Source of the DNA: Gemmobacter aquatilis
Lineage (GTDB): Bacteria; Pseudomonadota; Alphaproteobacteria; Rhodobacterales; Rhodobacteraceae
Length of the DNA stretch: 64,000 nt
Direction of reading: 5' to 3'
Assembly: GCF_900110025.1 (NCBI RefSeq)
Contig: NZ_FOCE01000004.1
Span: 248,001 to 312,000, forward strand
The notes beneath the pieces are model-generated. The model made no database searches, was not told the DNA's origin, and was given only the letters and a program-made list of their open reading frames with translations. A program made the position numbers and the translations under genes. Within the stretch, counting starts at the first letter, position 1. The number at the start of each line of letters is the position of its first letter. Positions 33,572-42,800 of the stretch are shown here, in pieces.

Positions 33572-34768
33572 ATGACCGAGAGAGAGGCTCGGGCCGGTGG
33601 CGCTTTGCCTGCGGCCCTGCATCCGGGGGCAGAAGTGGCCGCCGCGATGAGCGGGTTCCTGAAAGAGTTCAAAGGCTTTCAGACCGAGATGAAATCTGCA
33701 TTGCAACAACAGGAAGAGCGACTGACCATGCTGGATCGGAAAACCATGACCTACGGCCGCCCCGCGCTTTCGGCCCATGCCGAGGTGGAAGCCCCGCATG
33801 TGAAGGCGTTCGACGCCTATCTGCGGTCGGGCGATGATGACGGGCTGCGCGGGCTGGTGCTGGAGGGCAAGGCCATGTCTACCGCCGTGGCGGCGGATGG
33901 CGGCTATCTGGTGGACCCGCGCACCTCGGAGACCATCCGGTCGATGCTGGTGGCCACATCGTCGTTGCGGGCGATTGCAAATGTGGTGCAGGTGGACGGG
34001 CCGTCGTTCGATGTGCTGATCGACCGGAGCGAGGTCGGTTCGGGCTGGCAGACGGAAACCGGATCGGTGAGCGAGAGTGCGACCCCGGCGGTGGAGCGCA
34101 TCTCGATCAAGCTGCACGAGCTGTCGGCGATGTCGAAGGCCAGCCAGCGCCTGCTGGATGACAGCGCCTTTGACGTGGAAAGCTGGCTGGCGGGCCGGAT
34201 CGCCACGCGGTTCATCCGGGCGGAATCGGCGGCCTTCATCAATGGTGACGGGGTGGACAAGCCGAAGGGCATTCTGCTGCCCGCCAAGGTGGCCAATGCT
34301 AGCTGGACCTGGGGGTCTTTGGGCTATGTGCCCACCGGGGCGGCGGCGGATTTTGCCACGACCAATGCGGCGGATTGCATCATCTCGCTGGTCTATGCGC
34401 TGGGGGCGGATTACCGCGCCAATGCGGCCTTCGTGATGAATTCCAAGACGGCGGGGGCAGTGCGCAAGATGAAGGATGCGGATGGCCGCTTCATGTGGTC
34501 GGACGGGCTGGCGGCGGCGGAACCGGCGCGGCTGATGGGGTATCCGGTGCTGGTCTGCGAGGATATGCCGGATATTGCGGCCAATACCTATCCGATTGCC
34601 TTCGGCGACTTCCAGTCGGGCTATACCGTGGCCGAACGCCCGGATCTGCGGGTGCTGCGCGACCCGTTCTCGGCCAAGCCGCATGTGCTGTTCTATGCGT
34701 CCAAGCGCGTGGGGGGCGACATTACCGATTACGCCGCGATCAAGCTGCTGAAGATCGCCACGGCCTGA
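33572..34768 (+). CDS. GTA g5, major capsid protein
   Basis: 398-residue HK97-fold capsid protein. The first hundred or so residues form the delta/scaffold domain with a helical stretch (SGFLKEFKGFQTEMKSALQQ), expected to be cut off by the g4 protease. The shell domain follows, with GGYLVDPRTSETIRSML, ASQRLLDDSAFDVESWLAGR, GWQTETGSVSES and GDFQSGYTVAERPDLRVLRD. ATG at 33572 has GGGA upstream; the TTG at 33557 is an alternative without a site. The long spacer after it has strong hairpins, which may favour high capsid output. Confidence 0.95.
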   Translation: MTEREARAGGALPAALHPGAEVAAAMSGFLKEFKGFQTEMKSALQQQEERLTMLDRKTMTYGRPALSAHAEVEAPHVKAFDAYLRSGDDDGLRGLVLEGKAMSTAVAADGGYLVDPRTSETIRSMLVATSSLRAIANVVQVDGPSFDVLIDRSEVGSGWQTETGSVSESATPAVERISIKLHELSAMSKASQRLLDDSAFDVESWLAGRIATRFIRAESAAFINGDGVDKPKGILLPAKVANASWTWGSLGYVPTGAAADFATTNAADCIISLVYALGADYRANAAFVMNSKTAGAVRKMKDADGRFMWSDGLAAAEPARLMGYPVLVCEDMPDIAANTYPIAFGDFQSGYTVAERPDLRVLRDPFSAKPHVLFYASKRVGGDITDYAAIKLLKIATA

Positions 34769-34906
34769 TCGGGTGACGGATGGCCCGGCGGGTTGCGCCG
34801 GGCCAGCGGACGCGCGCCGGTGACGCGCCTTCTAGCAGCCTCCCCCTCCGTCCGAGTGGTGCGGGGCGCGCGTCCGACCCCCTGGAGGGGATGAGGGAGC
34901 AGAAAC
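34769..34906. repeat. Structured spacer after the GTA capsid gene
   Basis: 138 bases with a perfect 9-base hairpin (GGCCCGGCG 34782-34790, CGCCGGGCC 34796-34804) and an 11-base inverted repeat (GGACGCGCGCC 34808-34818, GGCGCGCGTCC 34865-34875) enclosing another G/C-rich segment. No T-tract follows. It could slow or partly stop transcription, or protect the capsid mRNA 3' end. Confidence 0.65.
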
Positions 34907-35503
34907 ATGATGTTGATCGAACAGACGACGGTGCCGGGGGCGGCGCTGCCGGTTCAGGCGCTGAAGGATCATCTGCGGCTGGGCAGCGGTTTCGCCGATG
35001 GCGCGATGCAGGACGGGCTGGTGGAAAGCTATCTGCGCGCGGCCATGGCGGCGGTGGAGGGGCGGATCGGCAAGGCGCTGATCGCGCGGGTGTTCAAGCT
35101 GGTGCTGCCCGACTGGCGCGACCCGGCGGGGCAGGCGCTGCCGGTGGCGCCGGTGAGTGCGGTGGAGAGTGTGACGCTGGTGGACAGCGCGGGGGCGGGC
35201 ACGGTGGTGGCAGCGTCGCGCTATCGGGTGATGCCGGACCGGCACCGCCCGCGTCTGGTGGCGCTGGGCACGCTGCTGCCAAGCGTGCCGGTGGATGGGC
35301 AGGTGGAGGTGGTGTTCACCGCCGGGTTCGGGGCGAGCTGGGCAGCGGTGCCCGCCGATCTGCAACAGGCGGTGCTGCTGCTGGCGGCGGAATATTACGA
35401 ACACCGGCTAGAAGCGGCGCAGGCGGGCGCTGTGCCGCGCGCGGTGCAAGCGCTGATCGAGCGCTGGCGCAATGTGCGGGTGCTGGGCGGGGGGGCGGCA
35501 TGA
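34907..35503 (+). CDS. GTA g6, head-tail connector (adaptor)
   Basis: 198 residues, gp6-like adaptor that docks under the portal. It starts with QTTVPGAALPVQALKDHLRL, has YLRAAMAAVEGRIGKALI and VEVVFTAGFGASWAAVPADLQQAVLLLAAEYYEHR, typical of the DUF3199/gp6 type. Two adjacent ATG codons (34907 and 34910) are possible starts, with GGGAG about 7 bases upstream. The stop overlaps g7 as ATGA. Confidence 0.85.
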   Translation: MMLIEQTTVPGAALPVQALKDHLRLGSGFADGAMQDGLVESYLRAAMAAVEGRIGKALIARVFKLVLPDWRDPAGQALPVAPVSAVESVTLVDSAGAGTVVAASRYRVMPDRHRPRLVALGTLLPSVPVDGQVEVVFTAGFGASWAAVPADLQQAVLLLAAEYYEHRLEAAQAGAVPRAVQALIERWRNVRVLGGGAA

Positions 35504-35838
35504 GCGGGCCGGTGCTGGCGCGGCCCTTGGTGCTGGAGGCGCGGCAGGCCGTGGCGGATGGCGCGGGCGGCTATGTGGAAAGCTGGGTGGGGCTTGGCAC
35601 GCTGTGGGCCGAGGTGCTGCCGGGGGCGGGGCGCGATGTTGCCGGGCCGGAGGCGGTTCTGACCTCGGTGCCCTATCGCATCACGGTGCGGGGCGCGCCG
35701 CAGGGCGCGCCGTCGCGCCCGGTGGCGGGGCAGCGGTTCCGCGATGGCGGGCGGATCTTCGCCATTCTGGCGGTGACGGAACGCGATGGCGGCGGGTTCT
35801 ACCTGACCTGTTTCGCCCGAGAGGAGGGTGGGGCATGA
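35500..35838 (+). CDS. GTA g7, head closure (stopper) protein
   Basis: 112 residues, phage head-tail joining protein family. LEARQAVADGAGGYVESWVGLGTLWAEV and PVAGQRFRDGGRIFAILAVTERD are typical. It should close the portal channel after DNA loading. It overlaps both g6 and g8 by four bases (ATGA), which indicates tight translational coupling. Confidence 0.82.
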   Translation: MSGPVLARPLVLEARQAVADGAGGYVESWVGLGTLWAEVLPGAGRDVAGPEAVLTSVPYRITVRGAPQGAPSRPVAGQRFRDGGRIFAILAVTERDGGGFYLTCFAREEGGA

Positions 35839-36227
35839 GCTATGGCGGGGCGGCGGCATTGCAGGCGGCGGTCTATGCGCGGCTGGTGGCGGACCTGCCG
35901 GATGTGGCGGTGCATGACGCGCTGCCGCCGGGCGGCGCGGGGGAAACCTTTGTCATCCTTGGGCCGGAAGAGGCGGTCGATGCCTCGGACGCCAGCGGCG
36001 CGGGGGCAGAGCATCGCTTTGTCATCAGCGTGATTTCGGATGCGGCGGGCTTTCTGGCGGCGAAGGAGATCGCGGTGCGCATTTCCGACGCGCTGCTGGG
36101 GGCGGGGCTGGTGCTGGCGCGCGGGCGGGTGGTCTGGCTGGGCTTCGTGAAAGCGCAGGCGCGGCGGCTGGAGGCGGGGGCTGCGCGGCGGATCGACCTG
36201 CGTTTCGTGGCGCGGATCGAGGACTGA
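35835..36227 (+). CDS. GTA g8, tail terminator (DUF3168)
   Basis: 130 residues. LQAAVYARLVADLPDVAVHDALP at the N-terminus and LILG-like FVILGPEEAVDAS followed by HRFVISVISDAAGFLAAKEIA match DUF3168 tail-completion proteins, which cap the tail and join it to the head. ATG at 35835 overlaps the g7 stop. Confidence 0.83.
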   Translation: MSYGGAAALQAAVYARLVADLPDVAVHDALPPGGAGETFVILGPEEAVDASDASGAGAEHRFVISVISDAAGFLAAKEIAVRISDALLGAGLVLARGRVVWLGFVKAQARRLEAGAARRIDLRFVARIED

Positions 36228-36293
36228 TCGAACAATTGCTGCGGTCTTTCTGCGGATAAGTCGCAGCATTCAGCATGAAATCGGAGAATTGGC

Positions 36294-36707
36294 ATGGCAG
36301 TGCAAAGCGGCAAGGATTTGCTGATCAAGATCGACCTGAATGGCAGTCTTCAGTTCGAGACCATCGCGGGGCTGCGCGCCTCGCGCATCAGTTTCAACGC
36401 GGAAACGGTGGATGTGACCAGCCTGGAAAGCCAGGGCGGCTGGCGCGAATTGCTGGCGGGGGCGGGGGTGCGGTCGGCCTCGATCTCCGGCTCGGGGGTG
36501 TTCCGCGATGCGAATACCGATGAACGCGCGCGGCAGATCTTCTTTGACGGGGAAGTGCCGAATTTTCAGGTGATCATCCCGGATTTCGGCGTGGTGGAGG
36601 GGCCGTTCCAGATCACCGCGATCGAATATGCGGGCAGCCATAATGGCGAGGCGACCTATGAGCTGACGCTGGCCTCGGCCGGGGCGCTGACCTTTACGGC
36701 GCTGTGA
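36294..36707 (+). CDS. GTA g9, major tail tube protein
   Basis: 137 residues. It builds the hexameric tail tube. The segments AVQSGKDLLIKIDLNGSLQF, VDVTSLESQGGWRELL, and FFDGEVPNFQVIIPDFG are characteristic of GTA/TP901-type major tail proteins. A 66-base spacer separates it from g8; its stop overlaps g10 by one base. Confidence 0.88.
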   Translation: MAVQSGKDLLIKIDLNGSLQFETIAGLRASRISFNAETVDVTSLESQGGWRELLAGAGVRSASISGSGVFRDANTDERARQIFFDGEVPNFQVIIPDFGVVEGPFQITAIEYAGSHNGEATYELTLASAGALTFTAL

Positions 36708-37027
36708 TGGCGAACCCTTGGGCGGGGGAGGTGGCGCTGGTGCTGAACGGCCAGCGCCATGTGGCGAAGCTGACGTTGGGCGCGCTGGCGGAACTGGAGG
36801 CGGCGCTGGAGGCGGGCACGCTGATCGAATTGGTCGAGCGGTTCGAGGGCGGGCGGTTTTCCAGCCGCGATGTGCTGGCGCTGGTGGTGGCGGGGCTGCG
36901 CGGCGGTGGCTGGCAGGGCACGGCGGCGGATCTGCGGACGGTGGAGATTGCCGGCGGGCCGGTGGCGGCGGCACGGGCGGCGGCGGAACTGCTGGCGCGG
37001 GCCTTCGCGCTGCCGGGCGAGACATGA
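36707..37027 (+). CDS. GTA g10, tail assembly chaperone-like protein
   Basis: 106 residues. NPWAGEVALVLNGQRHVAKL TLGALAELEAALEAGTLIELV is the family signature of GTA family proteins with GpG-like chaperone roles. It would coat the tape measure during tail assembly. ATG at 36707 overlaps the g9 stop (TGATG); a GTG one codon earlier is also possible. It is followed by a second small chaperone gene overlapping by four bases. Confidence 0.82.
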   Translation: MANPWAGEVALVLNGQRHVAKLTLGALAELEAALEAGTLIELVERFEGGRFSSRDVLALVVAGLRGGGWQGTAADLRTVEIAGGPVAAARAAAELLARAFALPGET

Positions 37028-37263
37028 GCGGGATCGACTGGCCGGGCCTGCTGCGGGTGGGGCTGCACGGGCTGCGGCTGAGCCCGGAGGCGTTCTGGCG
37101 GCTGAGCCCGGTGGAACTGCGGATCATGCTGGGGGCGGAACGCGCCGCCCCGGCCCTGACGCGGGCGCGGCTGGACGAGCTGGCGGCGGCGTTTCCCGAT
37201 GTGAGACAGGAGAGGGGCGATGGCGGATATCGAGACCCTGCAAGAGCAGGTGACAGCGCTTGA
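37024..37263 (+). CDS. GTA g10.1, small phage tail assembly chaperone
   Basis: 79 residues of the rcc01693/DUF2376 type. IDWPGLLRVGLHGLRLSPEAFWRLSPVELRIML is the conserved core. It overlaps g10 at the start (ATGA) and runs 44 bases into the tape measure gene in another frame, an arrangement reminiscent of the overlapping chaperones of lambda-like phages. It is easy to miss because of its size. Confidence 0.82.
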   Translation: MSGIDWPGLLRVGLHGLRLSPEAFWRLSPVELRIMLGAERAAPALTRARLDELAAAFPDVRQERGDGGYRDPARAGDSA

Positions 37264-37870
37264 GGCGACGCTGGGCAGTGCCAGCGGCATGGTGGGCGCG
37301 TTCGAGGGCGAGTTGAGCCGGATGCGCGACAGCCTGGCCTATACCGGGCGTGAGGTGAACCAGTTGAGCACGGGCATCGGCGGCGGTTTGCGGCGCGCCT
37401 TTGACGGGCTGGTGTTCGACGGGGCGCGGCTGTCGGATGTGCTGAAGAGCGTGGCGCAGAGCATGGTCAGCACGCTGTATGGTGTGGCGATGAAGCCGGT
37501 GCAGAATGCGCTGGGCGGGCTGGTGGCGGAAGGCATCAACGGGCTGTTGGGCGGCATGGCCTTTGCCAAGGGCGGCGCGTTTTCGCAAGGCCGGGTGATG
37601 CCCTTTGCCAAGGGGGGCGTGGTGTCGCAGCCGGTGCGCTTTCCGATGCGCGGCGCGACCGGGCTGATGGGCGAGGCGGGGCCGGAGGCGATCATGCCGC
37701 TGACCCGCGGCGCCGACGGGCGGCTGGGCGTGCAGGCGGCGGGGGGCGGGCGCCCGGTCAACATCGTGATGAACATCCAGACGCCCGATGTGGCGGGGTT
37801 TCAGCGCAGCCAGAGCCAGATCGCGGCGCAGGCGGCGCGGGCCATGGCGCGTGGTCAGCGCAACAGGTGA
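37220..37870 (+). CDS. GTA g11, short tape measure protein
   Basis: 216 residues. A helical N-terminus (IETLQEQVTALEATLGSASGMVGAF) and a glycine-rich C-terminal half with repeated FAKGGxxSQGRV / FAKGGVVSQPV and GLMGEAGPEAIMPLTRG, the standard end of phage tape measure proteins. The short length agrees with the short GTA tail. GAGAGGGGC lies before the ATG at 37220, which is inside g10.1. Confidence 0.88.
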   Translation: MADIETLQEQVTALEATLGSASGMVGAFEGELSRMRDSLAYTGREVNQLSTGIGGGLRRAFDGLVFDGARLSDVLKSVAQSMVSTLYGVAMKPVQNALGGLVAEGINGLLGGMAFAKGGAFSQGRVMPFAKGGVVSQPVRFPMRGATGLMGEAGPEAIMPLTRGADGRLGVQAAGGGRPVNIVMNIQTPDVAGFQRSQSQIAAQAARAMARGQRNR

Positions 37871-37879
37871 GGTAAGGTT

Positions 37880-38512
37880 ATGGGATTTCACGAAATTCGC
37901 TTTCCCGCCAATCTGAGCTTTGGCTCGGTCGGCGGGCCGGAGCGGCGCACGGAAATCGTGACGCTGGCCAACGGGTTCGAGGAGCGCAACACGCCCTGGG
38001 ACCATTCGCGCCGCCGCTATGACGCGGGCGTGGGGCTGCGGTCGCTGGATGATGTGGAGCGGTTGATCGCGTTTTTCGAGGCGCGGCGCGGGCAGGTTTA
38101 CGGGTTCCGCTGGAAGGACTGGTCGGATTTCAAATCCTGCCCGGCGTCGAAAACCGTGACGGCGGTGGATCAGATCATCGGCACGGGGGATGGAAAGACC
38201 GTCAGTTTCGGGCTGGTGAAAACCTATCGTTCAGGCGGGGCGGAGTATGTGCGGCCCATCGTCAAGCCGGTGGCGGGCAGCGTGAAAGTGGCCATCGCGC
38301 GGGATGACAAGGTGGAGGGGCTGGAGTTCACCGTCGATCCGGCGACGGGGGTGGTGACGTTTTCCACGCCGCCCGACACCGGCACGGTGGTTTCGGCGGG
38401 TTTCGAATTCGATGTGCCGGTGCGGTTTGACACGGATCGCATCCAGACCTCGGTCGCGTCGTTTCAGGCGGGCGATGTGCCGACGGTGCCGGTGGTGGAG
38501 GTGCGGGTCTGA
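37880..38512 (+). CDS. GTA g12, distal tail protein (DUF2460)
   Basis: 210 residues. FHEIRFPANLSFGSVGGPERRTEIVTLANGFEERN and SRRRYDAGVGLRSLDDVERLIAFFEARRGQVYGFRWKDW are the DUF2460 signature. It forms the ring joining the tail tube to the baseplate hub. Its stop codon shares its last base with the ATG of g13. Confidence 0.92.
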   Translation: MGFHEIRFPANLSFGSVGGPERRTEIVTLANGFEERNTPWDHSRRRYDAGVGLRSLDDVERLIAFFEARRGQVYGFRWKDWSDFKSCPASKTVTAVDQIIGTGDGKTVSFGLVKTYRSGGAEYVRPIVKPVAGSVKVAIARDDKVEGLEFTVDPATGVVTFSTPPDTGTVVSAGFEFDVPVRFDTDRIQTSVASFQAGDVPTVPVVEVRV

Positions 38513-39399
38513 TGGGCAGTGCCGAGCTTTACGCGCATCTGGCGACGGGGACGACAACGGTGTGCCGCGCCTGGGCGGTGCGGCGCAGCGATGGGGTGGT
38601 GCTGGGGTTCACCGACCATGACCGGGGGTTCAGTTTCGACGGGATCACCTTCAAGGCGGACACCGGGATGACGGCGCGGGCCTTGCAGCAATCGACCGGG
38701 CTTTCGGTGGACAACAGTCAGGCGATGGGCGCGCTGTCTGATGCCGCGATCCGCGAGGCGGATATTCTGGCGGGCCGCTATGACGGGGCCGAGGTGACGG
38801 CCTGGCTGGTCAATTGGGCCGATGTGGGCCAGCGGGTGATGCAGTTCCGGGGATCTCTGGGCGAGATCACCTGGGCGGGCGGCGCGTTCGAGGCGGAATT
38901 GCGCGGGCTGGCCGAGGTGCTCAATCAGGTGCAGGGGCGGGTGTATCATCGCAATTGTGGCGCGCTTCTGGGCGATGCGGGCTGCGGTTTCGATCTGGAG
39001 ACGCCGGGCTATGTGATGGAGCGCGCGGCCGAGGATGTGGCGGGGCGGCAGGTGTTCCGCTTTGCGGCGGCGGGCGGGTTCGAGGATCGCTGGTTCGAGC
39101 GCGGGCGGTTGTTGGTGCAAAGCGGGGCGGCGGCGGGGTTGCTGGGGCTGGTGAAGCGCGACCGGCGGCTGGCGAACGGCGGGCGCGAGGTGGAGTTGTG
39201 GGAGCGGTTGGGCGCGGATGTCGCCCCCGGCGATCTGTTGCGGCTGGAGGCGGGCTGCGACAAGCGGGCGGTGACCTGTCGCGCGAAGTTCAACAATTTC
39301 CTGAATTTCCGGGGCTTTCCGCATATTCCGGGCGAGGATTGGCTGGCGTCTTTCCCGTCTTCGGGCACGGTCAATGATGGCGGGAGCCTGAAGGGATGA
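38512..39399 (+). CDS. GTA g13, baseplate hub protein (DUF2163)
   Basis: 295 residues. The N-terminal part (VCRAWAVRRSDGVVLGFTDHDR) is DUF2163 and the C-terminal part (TCRAKFNNFLNFRGFPHIPG) is the phage BR0599-like domain. Four cysteines in conserved places (Cys149, Cys158, Cys249, Cys256) could bind a metal or iron-sulfur cluster, as I recall being described for the RcGTA hub. It builds the trimeric hub below the distal tail ring. Its stop overlaps g14 (ATGA). Confidence 0.92.
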   Translation: MGSAELYAHLATGTTTVCRAWAVRRSDGVVLGFTDHDRGFSFDGITFKADTGMTARALQQSTGLSVDNSQAMGALSDAAIREADILAGRYDGAEVTAWLVNWADVGQRVMQFRGSLGEITWAGGAFEAELRGLAEVLNQVQGRVYHRNCGALLGDAGCGFDLETPGYVMERAAEDVAGRQVFRFAAAGGFEDRWFERGRLLVQSGAAAGLLGLVKRDRRLANGGREVELWERLGADVAPGDLLRLEAGCDKRAVTCRAKFNNFLNFRGFPHIPGEDWLASFPSSGTVNDGGSLKG

Positions 39400-39836
39400 G
39401 CGGCGCGCGGATCGTGGCAGAGGCGCGGGGCTGGATCGGCACGCCCTATCTGCATCAATGTTCGGTCAAGGGGGCGGGCAGCGATTGTCTGGGCCTGTTG
39501 CGCGGCATCTGGCGGGTGGTGATCGGGCCGGAGCCGGAAGCCGTGCCTGCCTATACGCAGGACTGGGACGAACCCGCCCGGCAGGAGGTACTGCTGGCCG
39601 CCGCGCTGCGCTGGCTGGTGGCCAAGCCGCTGGAGGCAGCGGCGCCGGGCGATGTGCTGCTGTTCCGCATGCGGGATGGCGCGGTGGCCAAGCATCTGGG
39701 TATCGCGGGGCGGACCGGCGCGCAGGCGTCTTTCATCCATGCCTATACCGGGCATGGGGTGATCGAAAGCCCGCTGTCCGCCCCTTGGGCGCGCCGCATC
39801 GTGGCGCGATTTGCATTTCCTGAAGGAGCGCTGTGA
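39396..39836 (+). CDS. GTA g14, NlpC/P60-type cell-wall peptidase
   Basis: 146 residues. Cysteine peptidase with the nucleophile Cys31 in GSDCLGLLRGIWR and histidines His100 (AKHLGIAG) and His115 (FIHAYTGHGV). In the particle it sits at the tail tip and helps open the recipient's peptidoglycan for DNA entry. Its stop codon (834-836) directly abuts the ATG of g15, with no spacer. Confidence 0.9.
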   Translation: MSGARIVAEARGWIGTPYLHQCSVKGAGSDCLGLLRGIWRVVIGPEPEAVPAYTQDWDEPARQEVLLAAALRWLVAKPLEAAAPGDVLLFRMRDGAVAKHLGIAGRTGAQASFIHAYTGHGVIESPLSAPWARRIVARFAFPEGAL

Positions 39837-42800
39837 ATGGCGACGCTACTGCTTTCTGCCGCCGGGGCGGCGCTTGGGTCGGGGTTTGGCGGCACGGTGC
39901 TGGGGCTTTCGGGCGCGGTGCTGGGGCGGGCCGCGGGGGCCACGCTGGGCCGGGTGATCGACCAGCGGCTGCTGGGCGCCGGGTCGGAGGCGGTGGAGAT
40001 GGGCCGGGTGGAGCGGTTCCGGCTGATGGGCGCCTCGGAAGGGGCGGCGGTGGCGCAGGTGTTTGGCCGCGCGCGGGTGGCGGGGCAGGTGATCTGGGCC
40101 ACGCGGTTTCAGGAAACCGCCAGCAAGACCGGCGGCGGCAAGGGGGCCTCGCGCCCGAAAACCACCAGCTATACCTATTCGGTCAGCCTTGCTTTGGCGC
40201 TGTGTGCCGGGGTCATCAACGGCATCGGGCGGATCTGGGCGGATGGGGTGGAGATTCGCCCCGCCGATCTGAACCTGCGCATCTATAGCGGGGCCGAGGA
40301 TCAACTGCCCGACCCGAAGATCGAGGCGGTGGAGGGGGCGGGGCTGGCGCCCGCCTATCGTGGCATCGCCTATGTGGTGATCGAGGATCTGGATCTGGGG
40401 GCTTTCGGCAACCGGGTGCCGCAGCTTTCGTTCGAGGTGGTGCGCCCGGCGCAGGGGGGGCACGGGCTGACCAGCCTGTCGGAGGCGGTGCGCGCGGTGG
40501 CGTTGATTCCGGGGACGGGGGAATATGCGCTGGCGACGACCAAGGTGCATTATGCCGATGGCGATGCGGCGGTGCTGTCGGCCAATGCCAATTCATCCTC
40601 TGGCAGAAGCGATTTCGACACGTCGATGGACCAGTTGGAGGTCGAACTGCCGCAGGTGGGGGCGGTGTCGCTGGTGGTTTCGTGGTTCGGCAGCGATCTG
40701 CGCTGCGGCACTTGTCTGGTGCAGCCGAAGGTGGAACAGGCGCAGCTTGAGGCCAAGGGGATGGATTGGCGCGCAGGCGGCATCGCGCGCGAGGCTGCGG
40801 CAGAGGTGGCGCGGGTGGACGGGCGGCAGGTTTACGGCGGCACCCCGGCGGATGGCGCGGTGATCGAGGCGATCCGCGCGCTGAAGCAGCGCGGCAAGGA
40901 GGTGATGTTCTATCCCTTCCTTCTGATGGAGCAGTTGGCGGACAACGGATTGGCGGACCCCTGGACGGGGGCGGCGGATCAGCCGGTTCTGCCCTGGCGC
41001 GGGCGGATCACGCTGGATCAGGCGCCGGGCCGGTCGGGCAGCAGCGACCGCACGGCGGCGGCAGAGGCCGAGGTTGCGGCGTTTTTTGGCACGGCGGCAC
41101 CGGGGGATTTTGCGCTGGATGGCGAGCAGGTGACCTATTCCGGCCCGGCGGAGTGGCGCTATCGCCGCTTCATCCTGCATTACGCGCATCTGTGTGCGGC
41201 GGCGGGCGGGGTGGAGGCTTTCTGCATCGGGTCGGAAATGCGCGGGCTGACCCAGATCCGGGGGGCGGGCGACAGCTTTCCGACGGTGGCGGCGCTGCGG
41301 CAGTTGGCGGGCGAGGTGCGGGCCATTCTGGGGGCGGGCACCCAGATCAGCTATGCCGCCGACTGGTCGGAATATTTCGGCTATCATGTGGATGGGAATG
41401 TGTATTTCCACCTCGACCCGCTTTGGGCCGACCCCGATGTCGATTTCGTGGGGATCGACAATTACATGCCGCTGGCCGATTGGCGCGAGGGCGAGGATCA
41501 TGCGGATGCGGGCTGGGGCAGCATTTATGACCTTGGCTATCTGCAGTCCAACATCGAGGGCGGCGAGGGGTTTGCCTGGTATTACGACAGTGCCGACGCG
41601 GTTGCGGCGCAGCGGCGCGTGCCGATCACCGACGGGGCGCATGGTGAGCCTTGGGTGTTTCGCTACAAGGACATCCGAAGCTGGTGGGGCGCGGCGCATC
41701 ACGAGCGGATTGATGGGGTGCGCAGCGCGGTGCCGACGGATTGGGTGCCGGGGTCGAAACCGATCCGCTTCACCGAATATGGTTGTGCGGCGATCGACAA
41801 GGGGGCGAACGAGCCCAACAAGTTTCTCGACCCGAAATCCTCGGAATCCGTGCTGCCGCGCTTTTCCAGCGGGCGGCGCGATGATCTGATGCAGATGCAA
41901 TACCTGCGGGCGATGCGCGACTATTGGGGCGACCCGGCGAGGAATCCGCAGGCCGCGCTGTATGACGGGCGTATGATCGACATGGCCCGCGCCCATGTCT
42001 GGGCCTGGGATGCGCGGCCCTTCCCCACCTTTCCCAACCGCACGGGGTTGTGGAGCGATGGTGACAATTACGCGCGGGGCCATTGGCTGAACGGGCGGGT
42101 GAGCGGGCAGGTTCTGGCGGCGGTGGTGGCCGAGATCTGCGCGCGGGCCGGGCTTTCGGCGTTTTCGGTGGCGGATCTGCGTGGCGTGGTGCGCGGCTAT
42201 GACCTGGCCGATCTGGGCACGGCGCGGGCGGCCTTGCAGCCGCTGATGCTGGCCTATGGGTTCGACGCGGTGGAGCGTGAGGGGGTCTTGCAGTTCCGCA
42301 TGCGCGACGGGCGGGTGACGCAGCAGATCAACGATGACGATCTGGCGCTGTCTGCCGATCTGGAAGGGCGGATCGAGACGCGCCGCGCCCCCGAGGCGGA
42401 AACCGTGGGCCGGGTGCTGGTGGGCCATATCGAGGCGGAGGGTGATTTCGCGCTGCGTCAGGCCGAGGCGCAGTTTCCCGGTGATGCCGAGCCGGGCGTG
42501 TCGCAATCCGATCTGGCGCTGGTGCTGACCGGGGCCGAGGGCGTGGCGGTGGCCGAACGCTGGCTGGCCGAAGCACGGGTCGGGCGCGATACGGCGCGGT
42601 TGGCGCTGCCGCAATCGCTGGCGCATCTGGGGGCGGGGGATGTGCTGGGCTATGCCGGGAACCGCTATCGGATCGACCGGGTGGAGCAGGGCGATCTGCG
42701 CCTGATCGACGCGGTGCGCACCGAAGCCGGGGTATTCCAGCCGTCGGATTACGCGGAAGACCGGGTGGGCATGCCCGAGGTGGCGGCGGAACTGCCGGTC

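Noticed and set aside
32612-34684. A 690-codon minus-strand frame opposite the protease and capsid genes
   Set aside because: Same reason: no motif and a composition typical of antisense frames in high-GC DNA.
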